Below are positions 9,440 through 16,656 of a stretch of 21,066 nucleotides of DNA, one piece after another (within the stretch, counting starts at the first letter, position 1; each line of letters starts with the position of its first letter). The notes under the pieces are model-generated. The model ran no database searches and was not told the DNA's origin. It saw only the letters and a program-made list of their open reading frames with translations. Source of the stretch: a virus; the IMG/VR virus record IMGVR_UViG_3300030098_005981, positions 1 through 21,066 of that record; one strand, written 5' to 3'. The translations under genes and the position numbers were made by a program.

Positions 9440-9709
9440 TTAATCGTCGTATACTCTACATTCAAATGAATCTGGATGATTATCACAATACACTTCTAAG
9501 TGCTGATCCTCATGACGTGTATGCCAATCATTTATTTTAGCACCACCAGGATTCTCTTCATTCTCTTCATGAGCATGAAAAGCATCATTGTGAAGTTTTA
9601 GATCTTCTTCACTATACTCTAACATACCATGATTGACATGCTCTTTATGATCTTTTGGATCAATATAAGACTCATGGTTTAAATCGTGTTCTGGAACTTT
9701 AGTAGTCAT
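9440..9709 (-). CDS. Small His/Asp/Glu-rich protein between the hub genes (89 aa)
   Basis: I do not know its function. The protein has 12 histidines in 89 residues (positions 8, 12, 21, 24, 27, 40, 45, 47, 63, 66, 70 and 78), very many Asp and Glu, and two cysteines (75, 84) in a C-terminal block WHTRHEDQHLEVYCDNHPDS. I have an impression that this block recurs in marine T4-like phages, but could not check. It has no signal peptide or membrane segment. It lies between the gp27-type and gp5-type hub genes. AAGGGAG gives a usable ribosome-binding site, and AATAAATA stands 21 nt upstream. The composition would suit metal binding, perhaps at the hub or spike, where other phages hold an iron ion; that is speculation. 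A regulatory or assembly helper is equally possible. Confidence 0.8.
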   Translation of the reverse strand: MTTKVPEHDLNHESYIDPKDHKEHVNHGMLEYSEEDLKLHNDAFHAHEENEENPGGAKINDWHTRHEDQHLEVYCDNHPDSFECRVYDD

Positions 9710-9730
9710 AAGATTACTCCCTTACGTTTG

Positions 9731-9738
9731 TATTTATT
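9731..9738 (-). promoter_or_regulatory. Putative T4-type late promoter octamer (AATAAATA)
   Basis: AATAAATAC lies 21 nt upstream of the His-rich gene, in the 34-nt gap after the gp27-type gene. It differs from TATAAATA at the first base only. It would start a transcript covering the His-rich protein and the gp5-like hub gene. Confidence 0.5.
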
Positions 9739-9743
9739 ATACA

Positions 9744-11267
9744 CTATTTGATAAAGGGTAAGAAGTTAGGATCCATAACTTTATCAGCATTTGAGGATGA
9801 TTCATTTTTAGTAGGAGTTCCCACTCTACCAAAGGAATCTCTAGTTAATACTAACTTAGTATAAGTTTCTTTAGAAGTAACATGATGGCACAAATCTGTT
9901 ATGAGATATAATCCACCATCTTCTTTATTTACTTCATCAGAACAAGCTTTATTTTCACTGGTTCCAGATTCAGGAATATCCATAAAAACTGTATCACCTG
10001 CATGTAATGAAAAATCACCAGGTATAACAATAGTTATTTGGGAAGCAAAAACTTGATTATAGCGTCTTATTGATTGATTAAAAATCTTACTATAATCAAA
10101 ATTTATTTTCTTTGAATCTGTAAGTTGTCCCTCAATAGGACCATAATTAAGTTGTCCTGTCGATATTAAATTCCAAGTAGTTCTAGTAAAAGCAGTATCG
10201 GCTTCATCAGAATTAAATTCCTTAGCTGGAAATGGTAATCTTTCTCCTGCTGTTTTTATCTCTTCATTGTTTACCTTCTCTTGTCCTTCCGAACCTAAAG
10301 CATCTTCAGAAGTACACTCCCAAGTACCCTTAAAAGGATCTAACAAGAAACTACGAGTAGAGTATGCACCCATCCGTTTTTTCTTTTGAACATCAATGCG
10401 ATTATCCATTTCTAAAGATAATGCTTTAATCTTATATCCAACAGGAGGATTAGGATCAGCACTTTCATTGTAAATGATAGATGTTTTTTGTTTACCAGTC
10501 AATAAAGTATCAATAGATTTAAAATGAAATCCATTTGCAGTTTCCCAAAAGAAATAACCTGCAGTATTTCCCTCAGATCCTTGATTTTTAGAGGAGACTG
10601 CTTTCTTAGATAATTCATTTATAGTATAAAACGGTTTTTTATTATTTCCAATATATTGTAAACGATCCTTTGTATCTTCTATATCCAAATCTTTTTTTGT
10701 TTTTAAATTATCCTTTAATATATTCTCAACTTCCTCAGATATCTGACCAGACAAACAATGTCTTACTCTTGACCATCCCTCTTCATTATCAATATATTCT
10801 TTTGATGCTAAGTCAAGTTCATAAGCTTTATTTGTTGTTTCACCATCAGTAGGAATAGAAGTTATTTTATTAATAAAAAGATTATTATCAGAAGTAAAAT
10901 CCAAACTATTTCCTTGATTATCAGTAAACTTTAAAAAAGTTTTTTCACCACCTTCAACTGGTAATCCCTCCACAACACCAACCTTACCTGACTTACTACC
11001 TCCAAATCTAGTTTTTTTTCTAGGTAAAGTATTACCAGTATCTGTAAAGATTACAGATGCTCTAACACTATCTTGCAAAATACTTTCCCAATATTGTAAT
11101 CTAACTGTTCCACCTAATATACTAACACCAACATCAGCACTTTTTTTAGAAATAAGATCTAATCTTTGAATAAGAGAAGGCTCAGAAGATTTGCCAGGTA
11201 TGTCTAACCCTTTTTGTTCGTTTCTAAAACTTGGTGTTCCTGGAATACTTCCACCTAAAATAGACAT
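9744..11267 (-). CDS. gp27: Baseplate hub subunit, gp27-type (507 aa)
   Basis: In T4, gp27 forms the trimeric hub ring that joins the tail tube to gp5. This protein has the hub signature in its second half: YFFWETANGFHFKSIDTLL (about 238-256), then a tube-like fold with RRYNQVFASQITIVIPGDFS (401-420), LHAGDTVFMDIP, and GGLYLITDLCHHVTSKETY (451-469) ending in the strand TKLVLTRDSFGR. Residues 42-75 resemble the first hub beta domain. At 507 residues it is longer than T4 gp27 (391). AAGGAGA at 11279-11285 is a good ribosome-binding site and supports the start. The position downstream of the tape-measure genes and upstream of the gp5-like gene suits a hub protein. The family is assigned from motif pattern and position. 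Confidence 0.75.
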   Translation of the reverse strand: MSILGGSIPGTPSFRNEQKGLDIPGKSSEPSLIQRLDLISKKSADVGVSILGGTVRLQYWESILQDSVRASVIFTDTGNTLPRKKTRFGGSKSGKVGVVEGLPVEGGEKTFLKFTDNQGNSLDFTSDNNLFINKITSIPTDGETTNKAYELDLASKEYIDNEEGWSRVRHCLSGQISEEVENILKDNLKTKKDLDIEDTKDRLQYIGNNKKPFYTINELSKKAVSSKNQGSEGNTAGYFFWETANGFHFKSIDTLLTGKQKTSIIYNESADPNPPVGYKIKALSLEMDNRIDVQKKKRMGAYSTRSFLLDPFKGTWECTSEDALGSEGQEKVNNEEIKTAGERLPFPAKEFNSDEADTAFTRTTWNLISTGQLNYGPIEGQLTDSKKINFDYSKIFNQSIRRYNQVFASQITIVIPGDFSLHAGDTVFMDIPESGTSENKACSDEVNKEDGGLYLITDLCHHVTSKETYTKLVLTRDSFGRVGTPTKNESSSNADKVMDPNFLPFIK

Positions 11268-11293
11268 TTAATTTACTATCTCCTTACTTATAT

Positions 11294-13405
11294 TTAACCA
11301 CCTTCATAAAGGTTGGAATATGGATCTTCTCCTCCTCCACCTCCACCCAATACTAATGGAACAAAAGATTCTTTTTGTTCTTGATTTTGATTTGATTTAG
11401 AAGGAGAAGGAGCAACAACAACTACTTCTTCAGCACCATCTTCATAGGATGCATATCTTTCAATATCTTTTTGGAAATTTTTCTTTCTTGCATTAGAAGT
11501 TGGAACAATATTATTACCATTACCTTTTACTTGACCATATTGTTGTAACTTTTCTCTCTGTGATAAGTTGTGGAAATTAGTATATTCTTCCACAGAAACA
11601 TCCTTTCCATTAATTACTCCCACTCCTCTTTCAAAATCAAAGTGAGCATTAACCTTTGAAGTAGAACTTATAGATGTATTAGTTTTATCTGATGGAATAA
11701 TTTTCTTCTTACTTTGAACATCTCCTAATTTATTAACACCACCAAATAAATTTCCCTTACGATCAAGGTCTGTTAAATCACCCAACATAAAATCAATAGA
11801 TCCCTTACCAATCCTTTGTCCTAATGAATCACCTCTCTTATCAAAATCAGTAAGTCCCATTGTAGCCCAATCGGTAAGACCAGCAACAACTCTTCCCAAC
11901 CCTTTTGGTTTTTTATCTTTTTCCCCCTTCTCAGTTATTTTTTCTATCTTATGAACTTTCTCTCCAGATGGTTTACCCTTAAGAAGATCCTGAGTTGCTA
12001 TCAAATCAGGTGTAGTTAAAAGAATACTTCCTTCTTTAATTGCAGCTTGACGACTCTTTGTTTTACCGTCCTTAGTATATCCCATAGCATCGGTTCCTTC
12101 TTTACCATAGATACTTCCAAATGCTCCTTTATCTTTAGCAAGTAATCCTAGAGAAAATGCATTTACAATTTCTCTAAACTGTTCTCGAATTCTTGCATCA
12201 AACTTAGCAAGATTTTCTCTTTGCTTTGCTTTACCTGCATCATCAAGAAAAGGATATCTTACCAACTCTATCAAGTATCTAAAAGGTGCTCCAATAATAT
12301 CTAAAGTAGTACCAATAATTCCTGTAACAAAATTAAATCCTTTAATAATCTGAAGGATTCCCCAGTCTACTGCCTTTCTTGGGTCTGTCCACCACTTTTC
12401 TTTATACCTTTTAAACCATGCATCTTCTGCTTCCTGACCTTTCTTTTTAATCTGGAATGCACCTTCACCAAGACCAGATGCAAGAAGTCCAACACCTGCA
12501 ACTATACCAGCAGCTGCTCCTGCTCCTATACCTCCTGCGGTTGCTCCTGCTCCACCTGCTGCTCCTCCTGCTGCTCCACCTGCTGCTCCACCTGCTGCCG
12601 TTGCTGCTGCTCCACCTGCTCCTCCTGCAAAAACACCTGCCATTATTGCAAATCCTGTTCCAATAGCAGCTACAGCCATTACCACTTTCTTTAATGTACC
12701 CATAACAGAATCAAATGCTTGAGCAGCATTTTCACCAAATAGATTTTTTATAACACCCCTTGTCCAATCATATGCTTTATATCCCCAATCAACAGCAGTT
12801 ACCAATATATTAAGAGCAATTCCACCTAAGTAAACAACAAAATCTAAAAAACGTGCTAGACCTTTAAGCAATGGCATCAATTTAGGTAACCAATCAATCA
12901 ACCTTACAGCTAACCATCCAAAAAGAACAGTCATAAAATATCTTTTTATTTGACCCCAAAAACTTGTAACTTGTTTAGGAAGAGGTAAATTAAATCTTTT
13001 TTTATCAAGTTTAGGAGCACCCTCTATTTCTTGCTCATCCTGTTTTCTTTCATCCTTTTCTTGCTGTTTTCGTTGATTCTTTTGTTGAGCCTTTTCTGCA
13101 GCAAGAGTTCCTTTTAATAACTTATCAATTTCTAAAACTTTTTCTTTAATAACCATTAAAGAACCAGACTTAGTTTGAGTTTCTGCTTTTGTAATAGAAG
13201 TTATTGGTGAAGATACTGGGACTATGTTACTCGAACCAGACTTAACAATCGCACCTCCTTTTTCCTTATTATCACCACCACCCATTAATTTTTCAGCCTT
13301 TACCTTTCCTACTTTAGGTTTTTTCTTTCTATTTAAAAGTTTCTTAGTAGCTACCTTTTTTACACCACTCTTTAATAAGGATTTTCCTAATGCTGCCCAA
13401 GCCAT
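11294..13405 (-). CDS. Tape-measure-like tail protein 2 (703 aa)
   Basis: Residues 1-140 are basic and charged, with KKLLNRKKK (21-29) and a helical Lys/Gln/Glu-rich stretch at 100-130. Residues about 148-260 are strongly hydrophobic helices (for example FMTVLFGWLAVRLIDWLP), followed by a Gly/Ala low-complexity run at 260-300 and another hydrophobic stretch at 345-385. Residues 502-552 carry two copies of a G-x-x-D-x-x-x-x-x-L-T-D-x-D-x-x-G motif, also found in the neighbouring 766-aa protein. The C-terminus is a flexible glycine run and EDPYSNLYEGG. This pattern of charged head, hydrophobic middle and repeats fits tape-measure or tape-measure-associated proteins inside the tail tube. Its start overlaps the upstream stop by 1 nt (TAATG), indicating coupled translation. 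Which of the two proteins sets tail length cannot be told here. Confidence 0.7.
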   Translation of the reverse strand: MAWAALGKSLLKSGVKKVATKKLLNRKKKPKVGKVKAEKLMGGGDNKEKGGAIVKSGSSNIVPVSSPITSITKAETQTKSGSLMVIKEKVLEIDKLLKGTLAAEKAQQKNQRKQQEKDERKQDEQEIEGAPKLDKKRFNLPLPKQVTSFWGQIKRYFMTVLFGWLAVRLIDWLPKLMPLLKGLARFLDFVVYLGGIALNILVTAVDWGYKAYDWTRGVIKNLFGENAAQAFDSVMGTLKKVVMAVAAIGTGFAIMAGVFAGGAGGAAATAAGGAAGGAAGGAAGGAGATAGGIGAGAAAGIVAGVGLLASGLGEGAFQIKKKGQEAEDAWFKRYKEKWWTDPRKAVDWGILQIIKGFNFVTGIIGTTLDIIGAPFRYLIELVRYPFLDDAGKAKQRENLAKFDARIREQFREIVNAFSLGLLAKDKGAFGSIYGKEGTDAMGYTKDGKTKSRQAAIKEGSILLTTPDLIATQDLLKGKPSGEKVHKIEKITEKGEKDKKPKGLGRVVAGLTDWATMGLTDFDKRGDSLGQRIGKGSIDFMLGDLTDLDRKGNLFGGVNKLGDVQSKKKIIPSDKTNTSISSTSKVNAHFDFERGVGVINGKDVSVEEYTNFHNLSQREKLQQYGQVKGNGNNIVPTSNARKKNFQKDIERYASYEDGAEEVVVVAPSPSKSNQNQEQKESFVPLVLGGGGGGEDPYSNLYEGG
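12500..12640 (-). repeat. Gly/Ala-coding low-complexity tract
   Basis: A run of GCAGGTGGAGCAGC-like triplets on the minus strand encodes Gly-Gly-Ala-Ala units (residues about 256-302 of the 703-aa tail protein). The short tandem repeats could expand or contract by slippage. The long leucine-rich frame on the opposite strand is only the mirror of this tract. Confidence 0.75.
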
Positions 13406-15705
13406 TATACACTAATCCCCAATACTCTTATTTTATCCACCGACCTCATTGCTATAGCACTAAATGATGGAATCTTTTTATTTCCTCCTCCTGCTGGTGG
13501 AGTAGAAGGAGTAGAATCCGTCAATTGATCTTGATAAGCAACTGTCACTTTTGGTTTCTTAGAAGATGGTTCTACACCCCATTTCTTATCCTTACCACCA
13601 AACATAGGATTAAATTGGAAATTACCTTTACCCCTCTTATCAAAATCAGTAACTCCCATCGTTGCCCAATCAGTTAATCCTCCTGCCATACGACGTATAC
13701 CCCAATCCTTTGGACTTCCTTCTGGATTTTGCTTATCAAAGTCCCACATACCCATTGTAGCAAAATCCAATGCTCCACCAATACCACGTTTAATTCCCAT
13801 TCCAGATTGCTTCTCACCCCTCTTTGCTTGCTCATCAGCAGAACCCCATGCCTTATCTTTACCACCACTTATAGGATCAAATTGCAAATTACCCCTACCT
13901 CTCTTATCAAAATCAGTAAGTCCCATCGTTGCCCAATCGGTAAGACCACCCGCCATTCTACGCATACCCCAATCTTTTGGACTTCCTTTACGATTTCTCT
14001 TATCAAAGTCCCACATACCACCAGTCACAAAGTCTGCAGCACCACCAACCATACGTTTAAATCCACCACCTCGATTCCCATCAGAAACAGTAGTTTTACC
14101 TCCAAATGTTGAATAACCTTTCGTTTTAAGATTACCTTCTTTATCTGTATAAATGGCTTCTTCTGGAGTTCCACTCAATATCATTATTTTTTTCCTTACT
14201 TCATTAGCCTCAGGTGAATTATAACCATATGTAGTTATTGCATCAAACTTTGCACTCTCTAATTTTAATCTCTGCTGCGCTTTCTCAGCATTTGATTGAC
14301 TCATATTACCAGATACTACTTTACCTCCTTGCATAGTAGCACTCTCACTGTTACTAAGAACCCTTCCACCTTCATTATATCTACCCATTGTTGGTTTATT
14401 AGTTCCACCTGCAGCAGCATTCATACCTTCTAGAGTATCAAGACCAAACTTATTTACAGCACCCTTTGTCATAACAAACTCACCAGGAGTTAGCATTGCA
14501 GGAACCGTATCAGTATTGCCACTTCCAGGAACTTCTCCACCTTTATTCATTTCCTTTGGTTTTATTTCACCAAAGAACCCATACCTTTTTTCTGTTCCTG
14601 TGTCTAATTTTTGAATCTGTTCTTTTCTTTCTTGATCCGCTCCTGTTAAAAAATCACCAGCTTTCTGTAATGGACTTCTATTCTCCTGTTGCTCTTTTAT
14701 TATATTAGAAGTTTCTTCTGCCCCAACTTCTTTTACAGATTGATCAACCTTTTGATCAGTTTTATTTTTTCTAGTACTTATAATTGCTGCTGTTCCAAGT
14801 AATGCAAGGGCAGCTAGTCCCCACGGACCCATTGCTACTGCAGCTGATATAAGAGCGGGAATAACAGTTCCTACAAGAGTAGTAGCAAATCCAATCAAAG
14901 TAGATATAAATCCCGTTGCAAAACCGACCAACCCTGTTCCAAATACAAGATATGCACCCAATAAAAGTGGCCACCAATCCTTTAAAAATCTAAAAATACT
15001 TTTAATTTTATCTTGATTTGCTGGATTTCCAACCCAATCTACAAGTTTAAATAATACTCTTCCAAGAAATATTTTAGTAATAAATCCTAATATTTTACTC
15101 CAAATATCTGCGAATGGACCAAGAACTTTACCTGCTATTTTTGAAACACCTTTCCATACACCCTTTGCACCTTCTAGTAATTTTTCTTTTGATGCCCTTT
15201 TTGTCTTTTCCTTTTCTTTTCTTTGTTTCTCCGTCTTTTTCTTATTAAACTTTCTATCACTTCTTAAGGTTTCAATTATAGAATTGAGACCATCAATGAT
15301 AGGATTGAATGATTGATTATCTGAATCTTCTGTTTGTTTTTCTTCTGGTTTTAAATTATCAAGTCTCTTCTCATTTGCCAACACTCTACCACGAGTATCT
15401 CTCAAAATACGGGCTAATCTACCAGTATTACTTTCTTTACCCTTTTCACCAACATCTTTTCTATTAAGAAGTTTGCTTGTAGATACTTTCTTTTTTACTA
15501 TTTGGGATTTTGCCCTTCTATTATCTCTTACTCTTTTAACTTCTTTTTGTAGGATAGGTATTCTTCTATCACTTGGATTAGAAATTGTAAGTGAATTAGT
15601 AGCCTCCATCAATGCACGTAGATAATCCATATCACTATCCACGTCCATCAAATCAATATCAAGATCTGATAGTATTTTTAAAATTGGTGGGCTAATAACT
15701 GCCAT
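13405..15705 (-). CDS. Tape-measure-like tail protein 1 (766 aa)
   Basis: Candidate tape measure protein, which would set tail length inside the tube. The charged N-terminal third includes SKLLNRK (78-84) and a Lys/Glu helix (about 150-180). Two hydrophobic blocks follow at 205-224 and 243-310, the second long enough for several membrane-type helices. Residues 388-425 hold NKGGEVPGSGNTDTVPAML and TPGEFVMTKGAV, a block I recognise from many phage tape-measure proteins. Residues 549-710 are two tandem copies of an alternating pair of units ending in WDFDK and TDFDKRG. The gene overlaps the upstream small ORF by 14 nt and has AAGGT just before its ATG. It lies immediately downstream of gp26 and its small partner, the usual place for a tape measure after tail assembly chaperones. 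T4 gp29 (590 aa) is the nearest functional counterpart, but I see no clear residue match. Confidence 0.75.
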   Translation of the reverse strand: MAVISPPILKILSDLDIDLMDVDSDMDYLRALMEATNSLTISNPSDRRIPILQKEVKRVRDNRRAKSQIVKKKVSTSKLLNRKDVGEKGKESNTGRLARILRDTRGRVLANEKRLDNLKPEEKQTEDSDNQSFNPIIDGLNSIIETLRSDRKFNKKKTEKQRKEKEKTKRASKEKLLEGAKGVWKGVSKIAGKVLGPFADIWSKILGFITKIFLGRVLFKLVDWVGNPANQDKIKSIFRFLKDWWPLLLGAYLVFGTGLVGFATGFISTLIGFATTLVGTVIPALISAAVAMGPWGLAALALLGTAAIISTRKNKTDQKVDQSVKEVGAEETSNIIKEQQENRSPLQKAGDFLTGADQERKEQIQKLDTGTEKRYGFFGEIKPKEMNKGGEVPGSGNTDTVPAMLTPGEFVMTKGAVNKFGLDTLEGMNAAAGGTNKPTMGRYNEGGRVLSNSESATMQGGKVVSGNMSQSNAEKAQQRLKLESAKFDAITTYGYNSPEANEVRKKIMILSGTPEEAIYTDKEGNLKTKGYSTFGGKTTVSDGNRGGGFKRMVGGAADFVTGGMWDFDKRNRKGSPKDWGMRRMAGGLTDWATMGLTDFDKRGRGNLQFDPISGGKDKAWGSADEQAKRGEKQSGMGIKRGIGGALDFATMGMWDFDKQNPEGSPKDWGIRRMAGGLTDWATMGVTDFDKRGKGNFQFNPMFGGKDKKWGVEPSSKKPKVTVAYQDQLTDSTPSTPPAGGGNKKIPSFSAIAMRSVDKIRVLGISV
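13576..14061 (-). repeat. Tandem coding repeat, two copies of an A-B unit
   Basis: Four related segments encode residues 549-580 (A1), 581-621 (B1), 638-669 (A2) and 670-710 (B2) of the 766-aa protein. A units read like GGALDFATMGMWDFDK and end GSPKDWG; B units read RRMAGGLTDWATMG(L/V)TDFDKRG and end GGKDK(A/K)W. The DNA of the two copies is also clearly alike, which suggests duplication rather than chance. A further B-like copy lies at 11831-11902 in the neighbouring gene. Confidence 0.85.
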
Positions 15706-15868
15706 TACCTTGTTGTTGTTGCTTTAACTTTTCGTCTTCAAGATGTTGCTGAAGTAAAGATACATAGATGTCTCGTTCCCAAGGCATCATATTTTCTATC
15801 TCTGTCAATCTATATTTATGGTACTGCATCAAGGCAAAATTAAGTCTGAAATAACTCTCCAGACTCAT
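15692..15868 (-). CDS. Small ORF at the T4 gene 51 position, probable frameshift extension of gp26 (58 aa)
   Basis: Read alone, this frame gives 58 residues starting MSLESYFRLNFALMQYHKYR and including MMPWERDIYVSLLQQHLEDE. The M/L-P-x-x-E-R-E/D-I-Y pattern is typical of short second products of phage tail assembly chaperone pairs. T4 gene 51 (249 aa) lies at this position between 26 and 27, but the size is very different, so I do not give that symbol. No Shine-Dalgarno precedes the ATG at 15868 (the upstream bases are CCCTACTGCAT). The frame is open upstream to 15916 and is reached from gp26 by a -1 shift at 15886-15892. The main product is therefore probably a fusion to gp26. Its 3' end overlaps the tape-measure candidate by 14 nt. 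Independent initiation at low level cannot be excluded. Confidence 0.8.
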   Translation of the reverse strand: MSLESYFRLNFALMQYHKYRLTEIENMMPWERDIYVSLLQQHLEDEKLKQQQQGNGSY

Positions 15869-15879
15869 ATGCAGTAGGG

Positions 15880-16599
15880 CTATGCGAAAAAACTTGCCAG
15901 TCCCTCCAATACGACATCACTTTCAACCTTTGTTTTGGGATTAGTAACTTTAATAGTATGTGATAATTTAGGCATCGTTTCAAAAAACTTTTCAATCTCT
16001 TTGAATTGAGAAGAATTCATTTGTTCTAAGAAATCTTTCATTTCTTTCTTAGTACAATCAGCAGCAGCCCATACTTCATCTTCAGTATAAACTTTATCAA
16101 TACAAGATGCAATTAAATCAAAAGATTGTTCCATTGCATTTTTCTCATTAAAATCAAAGTTATTCTTAATAAATTCATCCAAAGATGGATATTTTAACTC
16201 CATCATTATGCTAGAATCAATTTTTATTTTATTTGAATGATCTTCACTCTTTTCAACCTTAATTTCATCCAAATTAATTGTAACTGGAACTTCAGTTGTT
16301 TCATCATCAGGACATATAATATTAACTTCAAGTTCTTCTCCAACAGATTTTCCACGAATATTTAAAAATAGATATTCAATATCAAAAGTAGGAAGTCTTT
16401 CTACTTTGATTCCTTTAGTAATAATACAATTCTTAAGAACGGCTTTAATTGCAGTTGTAATCTGTTTATTATCTTCACTTTCTAAAGCAATTACAAGAAC
16501 CTTTTCTTCTTTTACGAGAAATGGTCTATATTGTATAGATGCTCCTGTCGAGGGTAACTCCAACTCATAGGTCGGAGTTGCAATTTTTGGTAAAGGCAT
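15880..16599 (-). CDS. gp26: Baseplate hub/tail assembly protein gp26 (239 aa)
   Basis: The N-terminus (MPLPKIATPTYELELPSTG, then YRPFLVKEEKVLVIA) is the highly conserved start of the T4 gp26-type baseplate protein family found in T4-like phages. The middle has an acidic beta-rich part, and the C-terminal third is helical (about 145-225). At 239 residues it is slightly longer than T4 gp26 (208). In T4, gp26 is needed for hub assembly. The position before the tape-measure candidates, and the slippery heptamer at its end, point to a tail assembly chaperone role. Transcription probably starts at an exact TATAAATA 22 nt upstream, and AGGA lies just before the ATG. The product can end at TAG 15880-15882 or continue by frameshift into the next ORF. 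Confidence 0.88.
   Translation of the reverse strand: MPLPKIATPTYELELPSTGASIQYRPFLVKEEKVLVIALESEDNKQITTAIKAVLKNCIITKGIKVERLPTFDIEYLFLNIRGKSVGEELEVNIICPDDETTEVPVTINLDEIKVEKSEDHSNKIKIDSSIMMELKYPSLDEFIKNNFDFNEKNAMEQSFDLIASCIDKVYTEDEVWAAADCTKKEMKDFLEQMNSSQFKEIEKFFETMPKLSHTIKVTNPKTKVESDVVLEGLASFFA
15886..15892 (-). promoter_or_regulatory. Candidate -1 programmed ribosomal frameshift site (T TTT TTC)
   Basis: On the minus strand, gp26 reads GCA AGT TTT TTC GCA TAG, so T_TTT_TTC fits the X_XXY_YYZ slippery form in the correct phase, two codons before the gp26 stop. After a -1 slip the next codons are CGC ATA GCC CTA CTG CAT ATG, with no stop, leading straight into the 58-codon ORF. A hairpin with arms GAGTCTGG (15859-15866) and TCAGACTT (15842-15849), 8 pairs with two G-U, starts 19 nt after the heptamer. 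That is farther than the usual 5-9 nt, so its role is doubtful. Confidence 0.65.
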
Positions 16600-16621
16600 A
16601 ATGTCCTAATAACAAGTCGTA

Positions 16622-16629
16622 TATTTATA
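16622..16629 (-). promoter_or_regulatory. T4-type late promoter octamer (TATAAATA) for gp26
   Basis: An exact TATAAATA lies 22 nt upstream of the gp26 start, in the 57-nt gap after the tube-family gene. In T4 this octamer is read by RNA polymerase carrying the late sigma factor gp55. It would drive gp26 and the tape-measure genes after it. Confidence 0.7.
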
Positions 16630-16656
16630 TATAAGGGTTATTTAAGAGTTATTATT

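Larger units (their letters stand above)
15692..16599 (-). other. Predicted gp26 frameshift fusion product (302 aa)
   Basis: If ribosomes slip at 15886-15892, the product is gp26 residues 1-238, then R-I-A-L-L-H, then the 58 residues of the small ORF, 302 residues in all. Lambda G/GT and P2 E/E' tail chaperones use the same layout: a zero-frame product plus a minor -1 fusion, just upstream of the tape measure gene. This is an inference from frame, motif and position. Confidence 0.6.

Noticed and set aside
12457-12666. Leucine-rich plus-strand frame that looks like a membrane peptide
   Set aside because: It is the mirror of the Gly/Ala repeat in the 703-aa tail protein.
13576-14061. Repeated DNA resembling a CRISPR array or repeat cluster
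   Set aside because: The units are long, in frame and encode conserved protein motifs; there are no short identical repeats with unique spacers.
13729-14112. Plus-strand frame of 127 aa opposite the tail repeats
   Set aside because: It mirrors the DFDKRG repeats, has no start signal, and its composition (Thr, Ser, Ile, His) is that of antisense sequence.
14771-14977. Cys-rich minus-strand frame within the 766-aa gene
   Set aside because: It overlaps a hydrophobic coding stretch in another frame and has no start signal or family pattern.
15813-15820. CATAAATA octamer inside the small ORF as a late promoter
   Set aside because: It is part of the codons CAT AAA TAT of the small ORF, has a mismatch, and is not placed close upstream of a start.
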